Positions 1-7,865 of a DNA stretch of 11,385 nt are shown here, piece by piece. A program made the translations under genes and the position numbers. The stretch spans positions 1 to 11,385 of the forward strand of contig JAKBXD010000058.1 in the NCBI GenBank assembly GCA_021840785.1, written 5' to 3'. The stretch's first letter is position 1. Each line of letters starts with the position of its first letter. Source of the DNA: Pseudomonadota bacterium (GTDB lineage: Bacteria > Pseudomonadota > Gammaproteobacteria > Acidithiobacillales > Acidithiobacillaceae). The notes beneath the pieces were generated by a model that worked only from the letters and a program-made list of their open reading frames with translations, had not been told where the DNA came from and ran no database searches.

Positions 1-131
1 CCAGTAAAGGTGTTGTTACTTCCGAGGACTTGGCGGAACTGGCTACGAGCGAGCTATGCGAGATGGTCGGTGTGGATGCAGAGCGGGCCAAGGCTCTCAT
101 TCTGGAGGCGCGTGCGCCCTGGTTTGTTTGA
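1..131 (+). CDS. nusA: Transcription termination/antitermination protein NusA, C-terminal end (partial)
   Basis: The window opens inside an open reading frame whose codons start at base 3 and end in TGA at 129–131. About 42 residues are visible. They contain a helix-hairpin-helix-like stretch (EDLAELATSELCEMVGVD) followed by AKALILEARAPWF. This matches the acidic C-terminal repeat (AR2) of proteobacterial NusA, which in E. coli ends with a similar ALIMAARN..WF tail and contacts the alpha subunit CTD of RNA polymerase. NusA promotes pausing, intrinsic termination and antitermination. The position immediately upstream of infB is the conserved rimP–nusA–infB order, which supports the call although only the tail is present. 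The 5' part and any promoter lie outside the window. Confidence 0.85.
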   Translation, partial: SKGVVTSEDLAELATSELCEMVGVDAERAKALILEARAPWFV

Positions 132-190
132 TACAGACCCTGTCCCCGCGACGTATGTCTGCTGGGTAGCGGTTTTGGAGAATGAGGATT

Positions 191-2821
191 ATGACGGTAA
201 CTGTCGCCAATTTTGCTGCTGAATTGGGTGTAACGAATGCTCGGCTGTTAGAGCAGTTGAACGCTGCGGGCATTCCCAAGAATACGGCCGAGGATGTGGT
301 CACTGAGGATGACAAACATCGTCTTCTCGCTTCGTTGCGCAGTGCGCACGGAGAGGGCGGTGGGGAGTTGCGCCGCATTACACTCAACCGCACCAGCACC
401 ACGGAAATAAAACAGTCTGTAGGCGCCGGAAAATCGCGTACGGTGCAGGTAGAGGTGCGCCGCAAGCGAACTTACGTCAAACGAGAAGCAGCGGTCGAAG
501 AGGCCGTGGAATCCGCTGTCCTCGAGCAATCTCCGAGCGCTGATCAGGTGATCCCGGTTTTAATGGGGTCGGCATCGGAGTCTGCGGCAGCTACAGAAGC
601 GGTTTCTACGGGAGAGTCAATGCAGGTGCAGGCACCTGCGGAAGTCGTGGTCGATCAGCAGGCGCAGCCGGCACCTGCGGCGGTGGTGATGGAACCTCTT
701 GCGCAGCAGACCCCTTCGCACGCTGAAGCAAGGCTGGCACCTACAGCTTCGCACACTCCGGAACAGCCTAGTCCTGATCGTAGCCGAACATCGACAATCA
801 ATACGGGTCGCGCACGTCCCGCAGCAGCATTACCGGCCAGCAGAACGCCCGCCGCAGCGACGCCAGCGAAAGGCAAGAAAGCTGGACCGGGGGGCGCGCG
901 CGCCGGGGATGATGATGCCCGGCGCAATGGTGCCGCCCGGCGGGGCGGACGACGTAGTGATGAGGGAGGCAATGCCGATGCATTGGCACGGCGCCGCAAG
1001 TCCGGAGATAAACGAAGCCGCGGCAAGGGGGGGGTCGCCATCAGTGAATGGGCGGCAGCACCGGTCATCCGTGAAGTGGCGGTTCCAGAAACTATTACTG
1101 TGGGTGAGTTGGCTAGCCGGATGGCTATTAAGGCCACTGACGTAATCAAAACGATGATGAAGATGGGGGTGATGGCCACTATCAATCAGGTGATTGATCA
1201 GGAAACCGCCGCCATTGTCGTAGAGGAACTGGGGCACAAGGTGAAGTTGGTGGGAATTACCAGCCCCGAGGCCTTTTTGGTGGAGGATGGGATTGCGGCG
1301 ACACCGATCATGGGCCGACGCCCTCCGGTGGTGACGGTCATGGGGCATGTGGACCACGGCAAAACATCGCTATTGGATCGGATTCGCTCTGCACAGGTGG
1401 CTAGTGGCGAGGCTGGGGGTATTACCCAGCACATCGGCGCTTACCATGTGGAGACGCCCAAGGGGATGGTGACCTTCCTCGATACGCCGGGTCATGAGGC
1501 GTTTACGGCCATGCGTGCCCGTGGTGCGCAGGCGACGGACATTGTCGTGCTGGTGGTGGCAGCCGATGACGGCGTGATGCCGCAGACGGTCGAGGCGATT
1601 CACCACGCCAAGGCCGCTAAAGTGCCCATCGTGGTGGCGGTTAACAAAATCGATAAGCCGTCCGTAGACCCGGAACGTATACGCCAGGAACTCGCCGGGC
1701 ATGAAGTGGTGCCTGAGGAGTGGGGTGGTGACACTCAATTTGTGAATGTTTCTGCGAAGACCGGGCTGCATATTGATGATTTGCTTGACGCGATTCTGTT
1801 ACAGGCGGAGATGCTTGATCTGGATGTCCAAGTAAACGGTCCTGCGAAGGGCGTGGTCATCGAGTCCCGGCTGGATCGGGGACGCGGCGTCGTGGCGTCT
1901 GTGCTCGTACGGCAGGGTACCTTGCATACGGGTGATATGCTTCTGGCTGGAGCACAGTTTGGACGAGTGCGGGCGTTGGTGGATGATACGGGCCGGTCGA
2001 CACAGTCGGTGGTTCCTGGCATGCCGGCAGAAGTGTTGGGTCTGGGGGATGTACCGCACGCCGGTGATGAGGTGGTCGTGGTTGCCGATGAGCGTAAAGC
2101 CCGCGAAGTCGCGCTCTTTCGTCAAGGTAAATTCCGTGACGTGCGTTTGGCGAAGCATCAGAAAGCGACGCTGGAAAGCCTGTTCGAGGCCGCTGCAGAT
2201 GGTCAGTTGCAGCAGTTGAACTTGCTGATCAAGGCGGACGTGCAGGGCTCCGTAGAGGCTTTGGCCATGACTCTGGAACGTCTTTCCACCGCCGAGGTGA
2301 AGGTCAATGTCATTCACTCCGGGGTCGGTGGAATTACGGAGTCTGATGTGAATCTCGCTGCGGCATCTCAGGCGGTTATCATCGGCTTCAACGTGCGGGC
2401 GGAAGCGCCTGCCCGGCGTCTGATCGACCATAGCGGTGTGGATGTTCGTTATCACAGCGTTATTTATGATGCGGTGGACGAGGTGAAGGCCGCTATGAGT
2501 GGTATGCTCGCTCCCGAAGTCCGTGAGCGCATTCTGGGTCATGCGCAGGTGCGCGATACGTTCCGGGTGCCCAAGGTGGGTATGATTGCTGGTTGTATGG
2601 TTACCGACGGTATCTTGCGGCGTAACGCCAAGGTCCGGGTGCTCCGTCAGGATGTGGTCATTCATACCGGAGAAATGGATTCCTTGCGGCGCTTCAAAGA
2701 AGATGTCAAAGAAGTGCGTGAGGGTTTTGAGTGTGGTGTGGGTGTCCGCAACTTCAATGATCTGAAAAACGGCGACGTTATTGAGGCTTTCGAAACCACC
2801 GAAGTGGCACGAACGGTCTAG
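191..2821 (+). CDS. infB: Translation initiation factor IF-2
   Basis: A GTPase that places initiator fMet-tRNA on the 30S subunit and promotes 50S joining. Numbered from the ATG at 191 (876 aa): N-terminal IF2_N domain at about 1–50, then a long Ala/Pro-rich and Arg/Gly-rich linker, a second IF2_N domain at about 295–350 ([11 protein letters not shown]), and the G domain. The GTPase motifs are G1 GHVDHGKT at 385–392, G3 DTPGH at 431–435, G4 NKID at 485–488 and G5 SAK at 521–523. The beta-barrel and C-terminal fMet-tRNA-binding domains follow. The size is close to the E. coli long form (890 aa). An in-frame ATG at 182 would add three residues (MRI). I prefer 191 because [14 protein letters not shown] aligns with family N-termini and the GGAG at 177–180 sits 10 nt upstream of 191 but only 1 nt from 182. 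It lies 59 bp after nusA and 6 bp before rbfA, in one operon. Confidence 0.97.
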   Translation: MTVTVANFAAELGVTNARLLEQLNAAGIPKNTAEDVVTEDDKHRLLASLRSAHGEGGGELRRITLNRTSTTEIKQSVGAGKSRTVQVEVRRKRTYVKREAAVEEAVESAVLEQSPSADQVIPVLMGSASESAAATEAVSTGESMQVQAPAEVVVDQQAQPAPAAVVMEPLAQQTPSHAEARLAPTASHTPEQPSPDRSRTSTINTGRARPAAALPASRTPAAATPAKGKKAGPGGARAGDDDARRNGAARRGGRRSDEGGNADALARRRKSGDKRSRGKGGVAISEWAAAPVIREVAVPETITVGELASRMAIKATDVIKTMMKMGVMATINQVIDQETAAIVVEELGHKVKLVGITSPEAFLVEDGIAATPIMGRRPPVVTVMGHVDHGKTSLLDRIRSAQVASGEAGGITQHIGAYHVETPKGMVTFLDTPGHEAFTAMRARGAQATDIVVLVVAADDGVMPQTVEAIHHAKAAKVPIVVAVNKIDKPSVDPERIRQELAGHEVVPEEWGGDTQFVNVSAKTGLHIDDLLDAILLQAEMLDLDVQVNGPAKGVVIESRLDRGRGVVASVLVRQGTLHTGDMLLAGAQFGRVRALVDDTGRSTQSVVPGMPAEVLGLGDVPHAGDEVVVVADERKAREVALFRQGKFRDVRLAKHQKATLESLFEAAADGQLQQLNLLIKADVQGSVEALAMTLERLSTAEVKVNVIHSGVGGITESDVNLAAASQAVIIGFNVRAEAPARRLIDHSGVDVRYHSVIYDAVDEVKAAMSGMLAPEVRERILGHAQVRDTFRVPKVGMIAGCMVTDGILRRNAKVRVLRQDVVIHTGEMDSLRRFKEDVKEVREGFECGVGVRNFNDLKNGDVIEAFETTEVARTV
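610..622 (+). promoter_or_regulatory. Possible internal ribosome binding site and start codon within infB (short IF2 isoform)
   Basis: GGGAG at 610–614 lies 5 nt before an in-frame ATG at 620–622, which is codon 144 of infB. Initiation here would give a protein of about 733 aa that lacks the first IF2_N domain but keeps the second one and the whole GTPase core. E. coli infB is known to make shorter IF2 forms from in-frame internal starts near codon 158, so both the position and the product are comparable. This is inference from a Shine-Dalgarno-like sequence only. Confidence 0.3.
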
Positions 2822-2827
2822 GAGTCG

Positions 2828-3220
2828 GTGTTGCATAGTTCTCATCGCGCGTATCCGCGCGGCGCCAGAGTGGCCCATTTACTGCGGGAAGAAATAGCAG
2901 CGGTGTTGCCGCGCCTGCATGGGATGTCTGCCGACTTGGTGCCGTTGCCCCCCAGTATCACCATGGTGGATTTGCCGGCGGATATGCGCTCGGCGACCGT
3001 ATATTTTTCGCTGATGGATGGCCCCGGGCGGGCCGGTGCGGTGCGTCAGGTGTTACAGGATCATGCCGGAGAAATCCGTCAGTTACTGGGAAAGCGTTTG
3101 GCCTTGCGGCTTATTCCGCCCCTGCATTTTATTTACGATGCGCGTTTTGATCGGGGTGCAGAAATGGCAGAACTCCTGGCACATTTGCCGTCGGCGCAGG
3201 AACAAGAGGATCTGCCATGA
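2828..3220 (+). CDS. rbfA: 30S ribosome-binding factor RbfA
   Basis: RbfA is a small KH-fold protein that binds the 30S subunit and assists late maturation of the 16S rRNA 5' end. The 130-residue product is the usual size. It shows the family pattern: an N-terminal helix with RVAHLLREEIAAVL, a central strand ATVYFSLMD, then IRQLLGKRLALRLIPPLHFIYD, which matches the E. coli stretch around LLGKAMRLRIVPELTFFYD. It starts 6 bp after infB and its stop overlaps the truB start as ATGA (3217–3220), so it is probably translationally coupled on both sides. There is no ATG start: GTG at 2828 and TTG at 2831 are adjacent in-frame candidates. The GGAG at 2821–2824 is 3 nt from the GTG and 6 nt from the TTG, so the TTG is better spaced. 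Function is secure; the exact start is not. Confidence 0.93.
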   Translation: MLHSSHRAYPRGARVAHLLREEIAAVLPRLHGMSADLVPLPPSITMVDLPADMRSATVYFSLMDGPGRAGAVRQVLQDHAGEIRQLLGKRLALRLIPPLHFIYDARFDRGAEMAELLAHLPSAQEQEDLP

Positions 3221-4101
3221 ATTGTCAACATGGTCTGTTGCTCTTTGATAAACCTGCAGGACTGACGTCCAATGCGGCCTTGCAGCGGGTTAAGCGCCTG
3301 CTCGGCATTAAAAAAGCCGGACATACGGGGAGCCTCGATCCCGTCGCTACCGGACTGCTGGTCCTGCTCTTTGGCGAGGCCACCAAAGTCTCTGATTATA
3401 TTCTCAACGCGGATAAGTCCTATCGAGCAACTTTGCGTTTGGGGCAAACCACGACAACAGGTGACAGCGAAGGAGAAATTCTCGAAGAGCGGCCGGTCGC
3501 CGTCAGCGAAGAGCAGGTGCGTATGATATTGCCGCGGTTTTCCGGTGTGATCGCGCAAGTTCCGCCCATGTATTCGGCGATCAAACAGGGTGGTAAGCCG
3601 CTGTACGAACTGGCGCGCAAGGGCCTGGAAGTGGAGCGGGCGGTGCGGCAGGTACGTATCGATGCGCTCGACCTGGTTTTGTTGGACGGCGACTGTTTGG
3701 TGCTGGATGTGCGCTGTTCCAAGGGCACCTATATCCGCAGCCTGGCGGCAGACATCGGTGCGGCGCTGGGGTGTGGTGCGCATGTCAACGGCTTGCGGCG
3801 GACCTCTACCGGTCCCTTTGATATTACGCAGGCGTTGACCCTGGAAGCGCTTGCTGATGTGCTGGGGCGCGAGGAGTGCCCACTTAAAGCCATGGATCTG
3901 GCTTTGGAATATTTGCCGGCGGTGACTCTGACGGAGAACACCGCCTATTATCTGCGTCAGGGACAAGGGGTCGTGGTTGCCCATACACCTGCATCCCTTG
4001 GGCGCATTCGCCTCTATGGACCGATGGGGCAGTTTCTCGGTTTGGGAGAGGTCATGGACGACGGAAAGGTGGCGCCTCGCCGCCTCATGAGCGTAAACTA
4101 G
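3217..4101 (+). CDS. truB: tRNA pseudouridine-55 synthase TruB
   Basis: Converts U55 in the T-loop of tRNAs to pseudouridine. The 294-aa product begins with the TruB signature LLFDKPAGLTSN, followed by KKAGHTGSLDPVATGLL. The aspartate of this motif, D41, is the catalytic nucleophile of the family (D48 in E. coli). Downstream come the YRATLRLGQTTTTGDSEG motif, PPMYSAIKQGGKPLYELAR, and CSKGTYIRSLAADIG. All are family hallmarks, and a TruB-type C-terminal domain follows. The ATG at 3217 overlaps the rbfA stop by 4 bp, and AGAGGA at 3205–3210 lies 6 nt upstream, so the start is well supported and coupled to rbfA. It lies 36 bp before rpsO, in the conserved rbfA–truB–rpsO–pnp order. Confidence 0.97.
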   Translation: MNCQHGLLLFDKPAGLTSNAALQRVKRLLGIKKAGHTGSLDPVATGLLVLLFGEATKVSDYILNADKSYRATLRLGQTTTTGDSEGEILEERPVAVSEEQVRMILPRFSGVIAQVPPMYSAIKQGGKPLYELARKGLEVERAVRQVRIDALDLVLLDGDCLVLDVRCSKGTYIRSLAADIGAALGCGAHVNGLRRTSTGPFDITQALTLEALADVLGREECPLKAMDLALEYLPAVTLTENTAYYLRQGQGVVVAHTPASLGRIRLYGPMGQFLGLGEVMDDGKVAPRRLMSVN

Positions 4102-4137
4102 GGTTATTGTTTTTAGAATTTTCGAGGAGCAGGAATT

Positions 4138-4407
4138 ATGTCGTTGTCTCGTGATATCAAAGCAGCAGTTGTTCAGGGCTATGCCACCCATGTGGGGGAT
4201 ACGGGTTCTCCTGAAGTACAGGTCGCCCTGCTGACTACCCGTATTGAAGGGCTGGCAGATCACTTTAAGGTCAATAAGCATGACCATCATTCCCGCCAAG
4301 GTCTTTTGAAAATGGTTGGCCAGCGCCGCAAATTGCTGGATTATTTGAAGAGACGGGATGTGAATCGCTATCGCACGCTGATCGAACGTCTGGGTCTGCG
4401 TAAGTAA
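4138..4407 (+). CDS. rpsO: 30S ribosomal protein S15
   Basis: The 89-aa product is the exact usual length of bacterial S15, a primary 16S rRNA-binding protein of the platform that also forms an intersubunit bridge. Motifs seen are [13 protein letters not shown], the RNA-contacting [22 protein letters not shown] (residues about 48–69) and the C-terminal LIERLGLRK, all nearly identical to E. coli. The start ATG is preceded by GAGGAGCAGGA, giving a good Shine-Dalgarno sequence. The 36-bp gap after truB is AT-rich but has no convincing promoter. In E. coli, S15 represses its own translation through a pseudoknot over the start region; I cannot confirm such a fold here. pnp follows after 10 bp. Confidence 0.98.
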   Translation: MSLSRDIKAAVVQGYATHVGDTGSPEVQVALLTTRIEGLADHFKVNKHDHHSRQGLLKMVGQRRKLLDYLKRRDVNRYRTLIERLGLRK

Positions 4408-4411
4408 GGAG
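4406..4411 (+). promoter_or_regulatory. Ribosome binding site of pnp, overlapping the rpsO stop codon
   Basis: AAGGAG shares its first two bases with the rpsO stop codon (TAA, 4405–4407) and lies 6 nt before the TTG at 4418. This strong, well-spaced site decides the non-ATG start of pnp and suggests that S15 and PNPase translation are coupled. Confidence 0.8.
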
Positions 4412-4417
4412 AAGGTT

Positions 4418-6496
4418 TTGACCATTATTCGGAAAGAAGTAGATTTTGGCGGCCGCCGCCTACAGCTGGAAACGGGCCGAATGGCACGTCAGGCAGATGG
4501 TGCGGTACTGGTTTCTAGTGGGGATACGGTCGTTCTGGTAACGGCAGTGGCTCGCCGGGAGATAAAGCCGGGCCAGGATTTCTTTCCGTTAACGGTAAAC
4601 TATCAGGAAAAGGCCTATGCAGCGGGCAAAATTCCTGGTGGCTTCTTTAAGCGTGAAGGGCGGCCCGCTGAAAAAGAGACGCTGACTTCACGTCTGATCG
4701 ATCGCCCCATCCGGCCGCTCTTTCCCAAGGGCTTTATGAACGAAGTGCAGGTTATCGCCACGGTATTGTCAGTGGATCGGGATAATGACCCCGATATCTT
4801 GGCTCTGGTCGGTGCCTCAGCGGCCCTGGCAATTTCCGGCATTCCGTTCAATGGTCCGATTGGTGCGGCCCGGGTGGGTTATATCGACGGGCAGTATCTG
4901 CTGAACCCCAGTTACTCGCAGTTGACCACTTCGCAACTGGATCTCGTGGTGGCAGGGACCCGGCAGGCGGTACTCATGGTCGAGTCCGAGGCGCAGCAAT
5001 TGTCCGAAGAGACCATGCTGGAAGCGGTGATGTTCGGTCACGCGCAATTCCAGCCGGTCATTGAGACGATTGAGGCCCTGGCGCGGGAAGCCGGTAAATC
5101 GCGCTGGGAGTGGGTGGCGCCGGTGGCCGATGAAGCACTGGGTATGCGAGTGCGCGAGAAAGCCACGCCGCTTCTGCAGGAAGCCTATGCGTTAACGGAG
5201 AAGCAGGCGCGCAGCAAGCGCCTGGAAGATGTGCAGCAGTCGATGGTGATAGCCTTTGCCGCAGAAGATGCACAGCGCGGCGATCTGGTTCGTGGCCTGT
5301 TGAAAAAAATTGAAACCAGCATTGTGCGCGGCCGCATTTTGGATGGCGCGCCACGCATTGATGGTCGGGACAGCAGGACGGTACGTCCCATCACCATTGA
5401 GGCGGGCGTATTGCCGCGGACCCACGGTTCGGCGCTCTTTACCCGGGGTGAAACCCAAGCCTTGGTGGTGGCGACTTTGGGCACCAAGGGCGATGAGCAG
5501 ATCATTGATGCCCTGCAAGGGGAGAGTCGTGATCGTTTCATGCTGCATTACAACTTTCCACCGTTCTCTACCGGTGAGACGGGCATGGTAGGCTCCCCCA
5601 AACGCCGGGAAATTGGTCACGGGCGCTTGGCCAAGCGGGCGATAGCGGCGGTCCTGCCAAGTAACAGCGAATTTCCGTACAGTTTGCGGGTGGTGTCTGA
5701 AGTGCTGGAGTCCAATGGCTCTTCCAGCATGGCGACTGTTTGCGGTGCCTCTCTGGCGCTGATGGATGCCGGTGTACCTCTCAAGGCGCCGGTGGCGGGC
5801 GTGGCCATGGGTCTCATCAAGGAAGGTGACCGCTTTGCCGTCCTCACCGATATCCTGGGCGACGAAGATCATCTGGGTGATATGGATTTCAAGGTGGCGG
5901 GCACCGAACAGGGGGTGACCGCCCTGCAGATGGATATCAAGATCGACGGGATTACCCGGGAAATCATGGCACAGGCGCTCAAGCAGGCGCTGGCCGGGCG
6001 GCTGCATATCCTTGGGCTGATGAATGGCGTGCTGTCCATGAGCCGTGGCGAACTGTCTGATTATGCACCGCGTATTATCACCATCCAGATTAATCCGGAT
6101 CGCATTCGCGACGTCATCGGACCGGGCGGCAAGATCATCCGCGCCCTGACCGAAGAAACTGGTGCGACCATTGATATTCAGGATAACGGTACGGTAACTA
6201 TTGCTTCTGTGGACGGTGAAGCTGGCGCCGCAGCGAAGCGGCGTATCGAATTGCTGACGGCGGATGTGCAGGTTGACACCATTTATGATGGCAAAGTGGC
6301 CAAGATCATGGATTTTGGTGCCTTTGTGACGATTTTGCCCGGGCGGGATGGCTTGCTGCACATTTCCCAGATCAGCAGCGAGCGGGTGAGTGACGTCCAC
6401 GATCACCTCAAGGAAGGGCAGGTAGTGTGTGTCAAGGTCTTGGAAGTGGATCGTCAAGGAAAGATCAAACTGAGTATGAAGGATATCCCGCAATAA
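4418..6496 (+). CDS. pnp: Polynucleotide phosphorylase (PNPase)
   Basis: A 3'-to-5' phosphorolytic exoribonuclease that acts as a trimer and is often part of the RNA degradosome. The 692-aa protein has the full domain set. There are two RNase PH-like core domains (about 1–230 and 310–545) joined by a helical linker. The second core carries [15 protein letters not shown], with D482 and D488 matching the metal ligands D486 and D492 of E. coli. A KH domain follows, with the GPGGK loop at 568–572, and an S1 domain from about 620 with DFGAFV and [29 protein letters not shown] in the second core is also typical. The start is TTG, supported by the AAGGAG ribosome binding site and by [20 protein letters not shown] aligning with family N-termini. 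It is the last gene of the operon, ended by the terminator at 6538–6572. Confidence 0.98.
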   Translation: MTIIRKEVDFGGRRLQLETGRMARQADGAVLVSSGDTVVLVTAVARREIKPGQDFFPLTVNYQEKAYAAGKIPGGFFKREGRPAEKETLTSRLIDRPIRPLFPKGFMNEVQVIATVLSVDRDNDPDILALVGASAALAISGIPFNGPIGAARVGYIDGQYLLNPSYSQLTTSQLDLVVAGTRQAVLMVESEAQQLSEETMLEAVMFGHAQFQPVIETIEALAREAGKSRWEWVAPVADEALGMRVREKATPLLQEAYALTEKQARSKRLEDVQQSMVIAFAAEDAQRGDLVRGLLKKIETSIVRGRILDGAPRIDGRDSRTVRPITIEAGVLPRTHGSALFTRGETQALVVATLGTKGDEQIIDALQGESRDRFMLHYNFPPFSTGETGMVGSPKRREIGHGRLAKRAIAAVLPSNSEFPYSLRVVSEVLESNGSSSMATVCGASLALMDAGVPLKAPVAGVAMGLIKEGDRFAVLTDILGDEDHLGDMDFKVAGTEQGVTALQMDIKIDGITREIMAQALKQALAGRLHILGLMNGVLSMSRGELSDYAPRIITIQINPDRIRDVIGPGGKIIRALTEETGATIDIQDNGTVTIASVDGEAGAAAKRRIELLTADVQVDTIYDGKVAKIMDFGAFVTILPGRDGLLHISQISSERVSDVHDHLKEGQVVCVKVLEVDRQGKIKLSMKDIPQ

Positions 6497-6537
6497 GTGG
6501 TCCGCTGACATCATGGTCAATGTTGTTGAACGCCAAT

Positions 6538-6572
6538 GGGGGTGGATGGGTATGGTCCACCCCCTGCTTTTT
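6538..6572 (+). terminator. Intrinsic terminator after pnp
   Basis: A perfect 9-bp GC-rich stem (GGGGGTGGA at 6538–6546 with TCCACCCCC at 6556–6564) closes a 9-nt loop, with one further possible T·G pair inside. A T5 tract follows at 6568–6572. It lies 41 bp after the pnp stop and is the expected end of the nusA–pnp transcription unit. Confidence 0.88.
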
Positions 6573-6577
6573 ATGGT

Positions 6578-6616
6578 TTTAGAAGGGCCCCCTCTTTGTA
6601 TACACTCTTTTATAAT
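6578..6616 (+). promoter_or_regulatory. Candidate promoter(s) for the M16 peptidase gene
   Basis: Two overlapping possibilities are visible. A perfect TATAAT at 6611–6616 has no recognisable -35 at the right distance. Alternatively TTTAGA at 6578–6583 and TACACT at 6601–6606 are 17 bp apart, each matching 4 of 6 consensus bases. Transcription would start at about 6623 or 6613, only about 5 or 15 nt before the ATG at 6628. A new promoter is expected here because a strong terminator lies just upstream. Confidence 0.45.
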
Positions 6617-6627
6617 TTCTTCCTGAT

Positions 6628-7863
6628 ATGACATATGCTACTGGATCGCTCCGCACAACGCTGGATAACGGTGTGACGGTAATCAGTGAGCGCCTGCCCG
6701 GACGCCGGAGCGTGGCTTTGTCTCTGACCGTCGGCAACGGCAGCCGGGATCAGGCCGTAGACGAAAACGGCTTTGCCCATTTGCTGGAGCACATGCTCTT
6801 CAAAGGTAGTACGGAACGCGATGGCGATGCGCTCAATGCGGCGATGGAGTCGTTGGGCGGTACCATCAATGCGTTTACGGATCGCGAAAGCACGGTATTT
6901 CACGGGACAGTGTTGGCGGAGGATGCCGCTGAAGCCTTTACGCTGCTGACCGAGCTGCTGACGAAACCGCGCTTTGACCACGCTGACCTGCGCCTCGAAA
7001 AGCGGGTAGTCGCGCAAGAGGCGGCCATGGCCGCTGAGGATGTGGAGGACTGGGTGCAGGAGCGTGCTCTCGCGGAAATCTGGGGGGCGCATCCCCTGGC
7101 CTGGCCGGTGCTGGGGAACGCACAGTGTATCCGGTCAGCCAGTCGGAAGCGCTTGCAAGCCTATCATCAGCGGGTCCTCGCCGAATCGCCGCTGATAGTC
7201 ACCGCCGTCGGGGAAGTGGAACATGCGGCGCTCTGTGCCTGGGGGGCGGCGGCTTTCCGGGGACCGCGGCATGGCACCCGTGCTACCATGTCGGCCCCGC
7301 AGTTTCATGGCGGGCAGAAACGCCTGCGCCGCGCCCAGGCGCAACAGGCGCATCTGATCTGGATGGCGCCGGCTTGCAGCGTTGCTGCGGAGGATTACCT
7401 GGCTTATGTGGTCGCCAACGCCATATTGGGTGGCGGCACGGCGTCCTATCTGTTCCGCGAACTGCGTGAAAAGCGGGGATTGGCCTATCAGGTGTTTTCC
7501 CATCTCGACCCCCTCCGAGATTGCGGGGAGTGGACGCTCTATGCGGCCACGCCGGGCGCACAGCAAGCTCAGGCGGCAGAGGCAGTGGCGGAGGTCCTGG
7601 CTACATTACTGGAGCACGGACCGCGGCCGGAGGATATGGCCTGGGCGAAGCGCAGTCTGCGGATTCAGCTCCTGCTGGGGCAGGAGGATGCGGAAATTCG
7701 CATGAGCCGCCTGACGCGACAATGGCTGTATCTGGGACGCCTGATCCCGGTGGAAGAGTCCCTCCAGACCCTTGCCGCGGTGGACGCCGATGCCGTGTGG
7801 CGGGTTTTGCGTAAGGCCTGGACCGAGCGTTTTGAACTGATGTGCCTGCCGACACGGCGCTGA
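6628..7863 (+). CDS. M16B family zinc metallopeptidase (mitochondrial-processing-peptidase-like)
   Basis: The 411-aa protein has the inverted zinc motif HxxEH at 51–55 (AHLLEHMLFKG) and the third zinc ligand E131, exactly 75 residues further on, within VVAQEAAMAAEDVEDW. This indicates an active catalytic half. The C-terminal half carries SYLFRELREKRGLAYQVFS at about 275–293, the Arg/Tyr-containing substrate-side motif of M16B enzymes. The length is that of single-chain bacterial relatives such as Bacillus YmxG. No signal peptide is visible, so a cytoplasmic location is inferred, unlike the paired secreted or periplasmic M16 zinc proteases common in proteobacteria. No second M16 gene is adjacent. 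No Shine-Dalgarno sequence precedes the ATG; the N-terminus LDNGVTVISERLPG fits the family, so the start is close to right. The substrate is unknown. It ends 2 bp from the end of the opposing gloB. Confidence 0.92.
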   Translation: MTYATGSLRTTLDNGVTVISERLPGRRSVALSLTVGNGSRDQAVDENGFAHLLEHMLFKGSTERDGDALNAAMESLGGTINAFTDRESTVFHGTVLAEDAAEAFTLLTELLTKPRFDHADLRLEKRVVAQEAAMAAEDVEDWVQERALAEIWGAHPLAWPVLGNAQCIRSASRKRLQAYHQRVLAESPLIVTAVGEVEHAALCAWGAAAFRGPRHGTRATMSAPQFHGGQKRLRRAQAQQAHLIWMAPACSVAAEDYLAYVVANAILGGGTASYLFRELREKRGLAYQVFSHLDPLRDCGEWTLYAATPGAQQAQAAEAVAEVLATLLEHGPRPEDMAWAKRSLRIQLLLGQEDAEIRMSRLTRQWLYLGRLIPVEESLQTLAAVDADAVWRVLRKAWTERFELMCLPTRR

Positions 7864-7865
7864 AC

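Noticed and set aside
182..190. Upstream ATG at 182 as the infB start
   Set aside because: It is only 1 nt from the GGAG at 177–180, and family alignment begins at MTVTVANF (191). It remains a possible alternative adding three residues.
1799..2878. Antisense open frame of 359 codons across the infB 3' half
   Set aside because: It is a codon-register shadow of infB; its translation is rich in His and Arg and shows no domain.
3133..4425. Antisense open frame of 430 codons across truB and rpsO
   Set aside because: It is in register with the sense codons of both genes, so the same rare-codon artefact applies. The sense proteins carry all family motifs.
5192..6634. Antisense open frame of 480 codons across pnp
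   Set aside because: Its codons are in exact register with the pnp codons, so a stop could arise only from TTA, CTA or TCA sense codons, which are rare here. The translation has no recognisable domain, while pnp is complete and conserved.
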